Of a DNA stretch of 64,000 nt, positions 57,299 through 64,000 are shown piece by piece (positions within the stretch are counted from its first letter, which is position 1; every line of letters begins with the position of its first letter). This DNA is from Magnaporthiopsis rhizophila (taxonomy: Eukaryota > Ascomycota > Sordariomycetes > Magnaporthales > Magnaporthaceae), in assembly GCA_003049465.1 (NCBI GenBank), contig PYSS01000111.1, positions 1 to 64,000 on the forward strand, given 5' to 3'. Under the pieces are notes generated by a model, which worked only from the letters and a program-made list of their open reading frames with translations, was not told the DNA's origin and did not search any database. Position numbers and translations under genes: made by a program.

Positions 57299-58981
57299 AT
57301 GCCTTTAACTATCGTCATCGCTTTGAAGCACCGGTTCTGGCTGAACAGCGGTGCCCTATTTCGGACAACGAGGAAGCACTGGTACAATGTTATTATAAAC
57401 TCGAAAGCAAATCGCCCTATTATTAAAAACTTAATATATCCGTTAATACTTTCAAACACACATATGTCAGGCAAAAGCAGAGGAGAAATTGTCCTGGAAA
57501 TTTTAAAAGATAACGAAACCTATGAATGGAAATCTGACCATGAACAGATTGAAGAGCTAGACTTAAAATGTGCCGAGGACAGGCTGAAAAGATTGAGTAA
57601 CGTTAAATTAGTGCGTGAAGGATTTAAAGCACTGTTTAAATTCCCGGGCCTTTGGAATGGAATGAAACTTAGCATTATGCATACAGTTTTAAATACCAAA
57701 TGTTACGAGGTAAGCTTATGAAATTGGTCTACTCGTGCAATACTTATTTAAAAATATGGCCTAGGAACTTTATAATTATTTAATAAATATAGAATGGACA
57801 TATTTGAAGATTTTATCGTCCAACGAACGTTTATTCGGTGATCTTGATGCTCTTGCAGTTAAGGCCTTAGAAGGTAAATCGCCTAAGCATTCCAAATCTG
57901 ATTGGGATTTTGTTAGAAACATTTTAGAAAAGGGACGCATATTTCCAAAATTAACCCCTACTCAACGGGCAAAAATTTTTGAAATATTTGCGAAATAGAT
58001 TTCCTTATCCCTTCGCTTCACACTTTCTTCGAAGATGTGAAGTACTTGGACGCTTGCGCTCAATCTATAAAGTATTTGGTGAATACAAAACCACAAACAG
58101 TGTCTGAAGCGTTATTAAATGCGTTCAGTAAAAATATAAAAGGATGCGAGAGGGAAACTGAAGCTTTTAAAAAGAATTTCGCTGCTGCTAAAAGGGAAAT
58201 ATGGCTTTACGCCGGCCGAGAGTTTCTCGGGCTTCCTTCCAAACGAAGGCAAATGAAAACTCCGCTACTTGCCAAGCCTTCACTGTCCGTGGATAAAGCC
58301 AAACTTTATAAATTCGCAGTGTTTGCAGAAAAAATGTCTTTTACGTCTAATGGAATTGAATTTATTAAAACAAGTTTGGCATCAAATGTTATACACGAGG
58401 CGACAAAGACGGATCATAAAGTGCCAAGTGAGATTATTTACAATAATGTGACAGAAGCTAGACGCAGGTGTGGTACCCCGTTACAAACCGAATATGACCG
58501 CGATAAGCAGTACATGTGCATGGAGGGATTTGACGCGGTGGTGCGCAGCAATGAGAATACAAAGGTTATAACTAGCGGTTATGTTGCACTGTCTCGATTT
58601 CTTCTTTTTCACAAAACCGCTGAAGATGAAATTATAAAGTGGAATTTTAAAATACCAATTATAAACAATGAAAAAGCGATGGGGGAGCGAGGGGTGGCGA
58701 GCTATCCTAATGCTTTAAACCAACAACAAACCGCTTTGCAAATTAATATGGAAACGACAAAGCCGGAGCAGCGGGAAATAAAAATTGTAACGGACGATGG
58801 AAGAACTATTTACCAGATATTTAACGAACAAGATTTAGAAAGAGAGCTATCAAAATGGATGTCCGACCTGCAAAATCCACGTTCTCTTTGGAATATTAAA
58901 GGATCTAGCGCGATTTCCATTAATGACGTTTGGACTTCTCGCCAGGTTGCCTTAAAGCGCACACAGAAAAATGGAGCGTGA
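57299..58981 (+). pseudogene. DUF3723-family gene with two frame breaks
   Basis: DUF3723 pattern throughout: region with GKSRGEIVLEILKDNETYEW and LFKFPGLWNGMKLSIMH (about 57460-57690), intron 57710-57792 (GTAAGC...AATATAG), WTYLKILSSNERLFGDLDA and GRIFPKLTPTQRAKIFEIFA (57795-57995), IPSLHTFFEDVKYLDACA (58015-58065), AAKREIWLYAGREFLGLP and TPLLAKPSLSVDKAK, then a long tail to TGA 58979. The splice and the joint near 57996 are each short by one base, so the gene is probably inactivated, or the assembly has two indels. DUF3723 proteins are fungal, of unknown function, and frequent as cargo of Starship giant transposons and in accessory regions. No TAA/TAG in the 314-codon last segment. Confidence 0.8.
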
Positions 58982-60503
58982 CACGAATAGTGAAAGAGAA
59001 AAGAACTTGTAACAGAGTGCGAGAGGGATATTCTTTGTTCGATGACCCCGCTTATTGCCGGATTGCAGGGCGGCACTCCGGCCCCTTTTGAGCAGAGCCC
59101 CCAAAAAGTAAGAGTCCGCTGCGCTCACTTGTTGTTATTCTCTGCCAGCCATAGCTAATTACTTGCCGGGTAATGCAGCGGCACGCAGTTCGACCGAAGA
59201 ATCCCTCCTCGAAAACCGCGTATTAGAAACTTATGTCGGTTGTTATTCCCTCCTTTTATTTTACAAATTTTAATAGCTATTTATTCCACGATTCCATTAT
59301 GGAAATATACCTTTTAAATAACTCGATTGATTTAAAATAGTGTGACCCCTGCCACTTTCACAAGGTTCGTTGCGAAAAAGGGATCGAGCCCGCTCTGTAA
59401 ACGCGGCAAAAAGAAGGGTTTGGAATGCACAAGGGTAAGTTATAAATCAACAACCGAAACTGTTCGAGCTGACATTAAAATGATTGGCAGGCACGTACAC
59501 TGCATCCAGACATTGTCATCCAGTCCTGGACGCCACCGGACGAAGGGCTTGTCCGCAGAACCGACAGCGGGCGGTTTTGAAGGCAGCCTTGCCTCGTCGC
59601 ATTATTGGAGTGTCGGGGTTGATTACAGCTACGTGTGACGCTTGCCCAAAAAGGTCAGCTGCCGGATATCGCCCAAGCCAGATTGGTTCACGCGTTCGAA
59701 GCGCGCTTTCGTGTTATTCCGCGTTCAGGCTGTTCCCAACGGCCGTCCTTGTGTGCCCGGCGACGATGACCGGCGTTTGCTGGTACAGACCGCTCGCGGT
59801 CGGCAGGTAAAGTTGACTGAAGATTAGCATCCTGGTTGGCGGATGCAAAGGATGCCCGGCGCTGCCCGATACGGCCGCAGCATAGGGGATGGTGCTAAAT
59901 GCGGCGTAGGCCGGGTGACTTACGCTTGGAGGGCAGCCGGCAAGTGTGGTTGCTTGGTTGGCTAGCCCTAATAAACAGGGCGTAATTGAGCAAGTTTTAA
60001 CGTGGCGACTATAATTGCCACTCGTTTTTATCGTTCCGCAGGCAATACCGGGTTCTTTTATGCAGGTTTAAACTGTTATTAGTACGATATTTGGCGCGTA
60101 ATGTTTCAGCCGTGCACCCCATAGAGTCACTTATGCAGGACAGCTGAGCTGCCTGGCCTCCTTTTCCGCCCAAGGCCTTTGGAGGATCAAGTCACCTTAC
60201 TTGCCACGGTACTATTTACTTACGACGAGACAGGCTGGGTTTTGTGTATAGGGGCACCCACAGCCTGCTTTTAGCCCTGACTCCGCACCTTCGTATGCCC
60301 AAGGAATACCCGTACACCCCATATCACCGCGACCTCTCAGCCATCGGCTTGTCGTATAAGTACGTAGAAGGAGCCTTGTGCCGCGTGCTGTCAACCTTTG
60401 CTGTCTCACCAAGGCCTCTTCTCCTGCCTTACACCCAAAACGGCAAGACCAGCTGGACCTGAGTAGAGTATAGACGCCTAATCTTAAGCCATTGGCCAGT
60501 TCT
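58982..60503. other. Intergenic, no supported gene
   Basis: A sequence starting TGTAACAGAGTGCGAGAGGG at about 59008 could be the edge of another LTR, but no partner is visible. Open frames around 59340-59830 lack motifs. Confidence 0.35.
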
Positions 60504-61808
60504 ATGGATTTCGAAGCCATTTTTAAAAACCTTCTACCTTCCCTCGATAATATTACGGCGATCATGGCCGCCGGCTCCGGCTCCGGCGCTAGCGCTAACA
60601 CCACAACCGGCACTCCCGGCATCCAACTCCCTACGGGGTTTGAGGGGCTTATGCCCCTTTTCGGCGCCCAGATCAACCCATTCCTATAAACCTTTATGGC
60701 CATGAACTCCACCTTTGGTGCCTATTTAGGCCTCGACCTTGCCTCCGTGGTTGCCTTCCTGGGCCTGCTCTGGGCAGCGGGCCGATTGGCCCGTCAGGCG
60801 TGGGACGTTATTTATAGCCTGGTTGAAGAATATCTGATAGCCTCGATATATATAAGCAGTGACGACGATATCCACCAGCATGTTCTGAAATGGCTGGCCG
60901 CCCAGCCCTATATCGGTAATGCGCGGTGTTTTATAGCCGAATCGCCCACGACGAGTGCCTGGGAGGAGGAGCAAAGTAACAGCGAGGTTATAGGCGGTGT
61001 ACCGCTCCGCGCCCTCGACGGTGATGGAAAGGATTTATATCTTAACTTTTCATACCAGTACGCGAGCACGGTGGGTTTAATAATGCTGCCCTCGGGGCCA
61101 GATGCCTAAAAAGGATATATATACTGACGCCGCGATATTCAGCCTCCCCGTTATGTTCCAGCCATGGGCACCCATAGGTTCCGGTTCAGGGGGACATATT
61201 TCAGCATCTATCGAAAGCGAGACAGTATGATGGCTAACAGCGGCAATTCCTTTGGTTCCTCGGTGATTAAAAAGATCGAGACCATGGTCCTTTCCTGCTT
61301 TTCTTCTTCTGCTGAGCCTATTAAAAGGCTGCTCCAGCACGTGAGGGAGGATTATTTTAAAGAGAATTTCGTCCGCACCGTTATAAAACGGCCCAATGCA
61401 TTTACGATTCGCAGGTTCGGCAGAAACTCGTGGTCCATAGTGGCTAACCGCCCGGTCAGGCCCATATCAACTGTCGTGCTCAACCATAAGCAAAAGCGCC
61501 AGTTTCTGGACGATATTAACATATACCTGCACCCAGCAACCCCTCTGTGGTATGCTACTCGCGGCATCCCGCTGCATCGCGGATACCTTTTCCACGGGCC
61601 CCAGGGTACAGGCAAAACGTCGCTATCGTTTGCACTCGCGGGTGTTTTCGGCCTCGATATATTTGTTATCAGCCTGCTCGACCCGGCCCTGACGGAGGAG
61701 GACCTGGTAATGCTTTTTAGCAGCCTGCCGCGCTGTTGTTTTGTGCTTTTGGAGGATATCGACACTGCTGGTCTGCGCCGCCCCGACAACAATATGGAGC
61801 TGTGTTGA
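60504..61808 (+). pseudogene. BCS1-type AAA ATPase, truncated in the AAA domain
   Basis: Exon 1 60504-61070 (MDFEAIFKNLLPSLDNITAI start), intron 61071-61142 (GTGGGT, TACTGAC branch, ATTCAG; phase 0), exon 2 61143-61808. Order: short N-terminus, transmembrane helix (LDLASVVAFLGLLWAAG), BCS1 N domain (YIASIYISSDDDIHQHVLKW region; RYVPAMGTHRFRFRGTYFSI), AAA: HRGYLFHGPQGTGKTS (Walker A, about 61590) and CFVLLEDIDTAG (Walker B, about 61750). The frame then meets TGA at 61806 and a minisatellite; the second half of the AAA domain is missing. TAA at 60687 interrupts the N-terminus (INPFL-stop-TFMAM). BCS1 proteins are mitochondrial inner-membrane translocases; many fungi have subtelomeric paralogues. 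About 410 residues remain of the usual 500-600. Confidence 0.8.
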
Positions 61809-61929
61809 GAAGGGACGTCGAGTGAGGTATGGTCGGAAAAGGTGCGTTGTTACGAACGGGAGGTGCGTGAAGGGAAGCGCATTGTCGAGGGAGCCGTTAT
61901 CGGAAAAGGTGCGTTGTTGCGGGAGGTGT

Positions 61930-62335
61930 TGAGGGAAGTGCGTCGAAAGGAGCACATCGAGGGAGGTGCATCAAGGGAAGTGCATCGAGGGAAGCGCATC
62001 GAGGGAAGCGCGTCAAGGAGAGCGCGTCGAGGGAAGTGCGTTAAGGGAAATGCGCCGAGGGAAATGCGTCGAGGGAAGTGCGTCGAGGAAGCGCGTCGAA
62101 AAAAGTGCATCGAGGGAAGCGCGTCGAGGGAAATGCGCCGAGGGAAATGCGCCGAGGGAAATGCGTCAAAAAAGCGCATCAAGGGAAGCGCGTCGAGGAA
62201 AGCGCGTCGAGGGAAATGCATCGAGGGAAATGCGCCGAGGGAAATGCGTCGAAGAAAGTGCATCGAGGAAGCGCATCGAGGGAAGTGCGTCGAGGGAAAG
62301 TGCATCGAGGGAAGCGCATCGGCTATTGAGGAAGC
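61930..62335. repeat. 14-bp minisatellite (GAGGGAAATGCGCC type)
   Basis: About 28 imperfect copies of a 14-bp unit (consensus GTCGAGGGAAGTGC; some are 12-13 bp) follow directly the truncated BCS1 gene. All three plus-strand frames are open, giving R/K/G/E-rich repeats; 14 is not a multiple of three so the frame cycles, and I do not call a gene. Confidence 0.9.
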
Positions 62336-63962
62336 CGTTATCAAAAAATCAATATCGTTTAGGGATGGAGGTAGTTCGAGAAAAGAATATCAAAGGGGGG
62401 CGTTTGGGGAAGGCACGTCTTTAAGAAAATACGGCAAAATAGTACATTGAAGAAGGACGTTTGGTGCGTGCGGTTGAGGGAGACATGTTACAAGAACGGA
62501 AATCGGACGGGTCGCAGCCGATAAACACCTGAAAACGAATACCAAGGGCGCCCACCTTGACGCGTTCGTGCGTCGCGTGGACACCCAGGCAGGCACGCGC
62601 ACCACGGTATATAAGTCAGCTAGGTACATGTGCGAGGTAGGCAGGTACCTTCCGAGTGAAACCTGGTGGGGAGCAGCGAACCTTTGCCGGGCATTATTGA
62701 TAACTTATTCAAATGGACATTAGGCCTTGGTATTGATTTGTGGACTGCTTGAGCCTCGCCACGAGCGGGTCCGCTTCTAAGCGGTTGCCGCCTTGTTTAT
62801 TGATGGAGGTGCGCGACGGCTGGCACCCAAAGTGATTGGTGTCTATTGCTACTCTACTTGATCGCAGGCCAGGGCCGGTGCGAGGCCTAAAGCTATGGGG
62901 CACTAGTTGCCACCCACGTGACTCCAGGCCACCTCTGACATTTATCCACCCGCATCTTGCATTCATAACTCGTCCAAGCACCAAATACTAGGCGCGGACA
63001 ATATGGGCGTCAGATTAGGGTTCATTTATTTATGCTACTATTGCTACCGTTCGGCTTAAACCGGGGTGTGTTGTGCGCTCGGGATGCTCCTACTGGCAGT
63101 TTTGGTCATCGTCCACATCAATTTCCCTCGTTCCTGCAACAAAACCAGTAGAATACCTCGAACCCCCTCGATACATTATAAAACCATTCGTATGCCCATT
63201 AATCCGTTTATCGGTAACGTTAAGAATACGGTACAGAAACGCACTTTTAATATTCGGAAAGATAAAAACGGTTAGCTCTCCGGATATATGGAAATTATTT
63301 ATCGCAAATCGTGCCGCCTTCGTCTAATATCAATTGGCCGTCCCAATTCCGTCGGTAGGCTTTTAATCCTCGTTAAAAGCCGTGGAGTACGAGGAATTCC
63401 CGCTATTTATGTATTGCCCGAAAATAATACGTTTGCCCCGACAAGTTTCGGATTTTTGATTGCTCCTCAGCCATGTTTATATAACCTTTTTAAAGTTTAA
63501 GGCGCGGTTTCTATCATTTCGCTACATAGTTATTTCGATAAGCGGATAATAGGGAGACGGAAGGCTACCCCCCCCCCCCCCCCCCCCCNNNNNNNNNCCC
63601 CCCCCCCCCCCCCCGCTGCGCAAAGGGTTAACCCGTATATCCGCAAACCCTATCTAACGAATGCGGCTGTAATTTTTTTTGCCAATTTTTGGTAGCTCGT
63701 GCGTAATGCACGGGTTTTTGGCCATTTTCGGGCACTGACGTATCCCGCTCGTTTTAAGCCATACGCTGCAAAATTTATAGTATTTTGCTAATCGCGGAAA
63801 TAGGAGGGTATGGTCCCCGATATTGCCTTTGTGCGTAAAAAAAAGCAACAAAGGTTAAATATGGGCGGGTTTAAAGCAATGGACGCCGGCCTATCCTTAA
63901 CGGTACTAGCGCCATAAGCTGGCAGCATAAAGCATAGAAACGCTTTAAAGATTATTTTCCGT
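62336..63962. other. Unassigned region with an assembly gap
   Basis: No convincing gene. Poly-C with nine N at about 63571-63615 marks an unresolved or artefactual stretch. A single TTAGGGTT at about 63015 is not a telomere array. Confidence 0.4.
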
Positions 63963-64000
63963 TGTTACAAACGGTTCTCTGCTCCTAGGGTAGGGTATGC
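63963..64000 (-). mobile_element. Start of another Gypsy LTR (family A-C) at the window edge
   Basis: TGTTACAAACGGTTCTCTGC and the following CCTAGGGTAGGGTATGC match the minus-orientation LTR ends at 31277 nearly base for base. The copy continues outside the window and looks less mutated than elements B and C. Confidence 0.85.

Noticed and set aside
61842..62450. 202-residue R/K/G-rich protein
   Set aside because: All three frames are open over the 14-bp repeat, so openness comes from the repeat, not selection.
63010..63025. Internal telomere tract
   Set aside because: Only one TTAGGGTT unit, expected by chance.

Overview
This window is the left end of a chromosome from a filamentous ascomycete (Pezizomycotina-type). 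It opens with about fifteen CCCTAA telomere repeats. It carries families typical of that group: a DUF1752/DUF3295 Mks1-like regulator, a Zn2Cys6 factor, a vacuolar HMT1-type ABC transporter, a BCS1-type AAA protein, DUF3723 and a DUF2414/NCBP3-like protein. Introns are short (49-127 bp) with CTAAC-type branch points. Transposons are Fot1/pogo, Tad1-like LINE and chromovirus Gypsy, and the Gypsy copies look mutated by RIP (C:G to T:A, mainly at CpA).

Layout: 1-93 telomere; 0.1-24 kb is GC-rich and gene-bearing, with many low-complexity P/Q/S-rich proteins, three or four transcription-regulator-like genes and the ABC transporter; 24.8-30.4 kb is a scrapyard of truncated Fot1/pogo transposons; 31.3-53.0 kb is one AT-rich block made by three generations of the same Gypsy family nested inside each other and inside a small gene; 53.9-56.0 kb holds another transposon end, a solo LTR and two LINE pieces; 56-59 kb has an NCBP3-like gene and a decayed DUF3723 gene; 60.5-62.3 kb has a truncated BCS1 gene running into a 14-bp minisatellite; a further Gypsy copy begins at the last 38 bases.

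The most unusual signal is in the GC-rich genes. Long conserved reading frames are interrupted almost only by TAA and TAG, nearly always where glutamine fits. The clearest case is a 37-codon polyglutamine tract with 27 CAA/CAG and 10 TAA/TAG codons, in frame with a bZIP domain. Two readings compete: UAR is decoded as (or edited to) Gln, or light C-to-T mutation has damaged subtelomeric genes. Evidence on both sides is recorded: one TGA sits at a conserved Arg codon, several indels are present, and some genes appear to end naturally at TAG.

All coordinates of exons and LTRs come from reading the sequence by eye. Family assignments come from motif recognition and were not checked by search.
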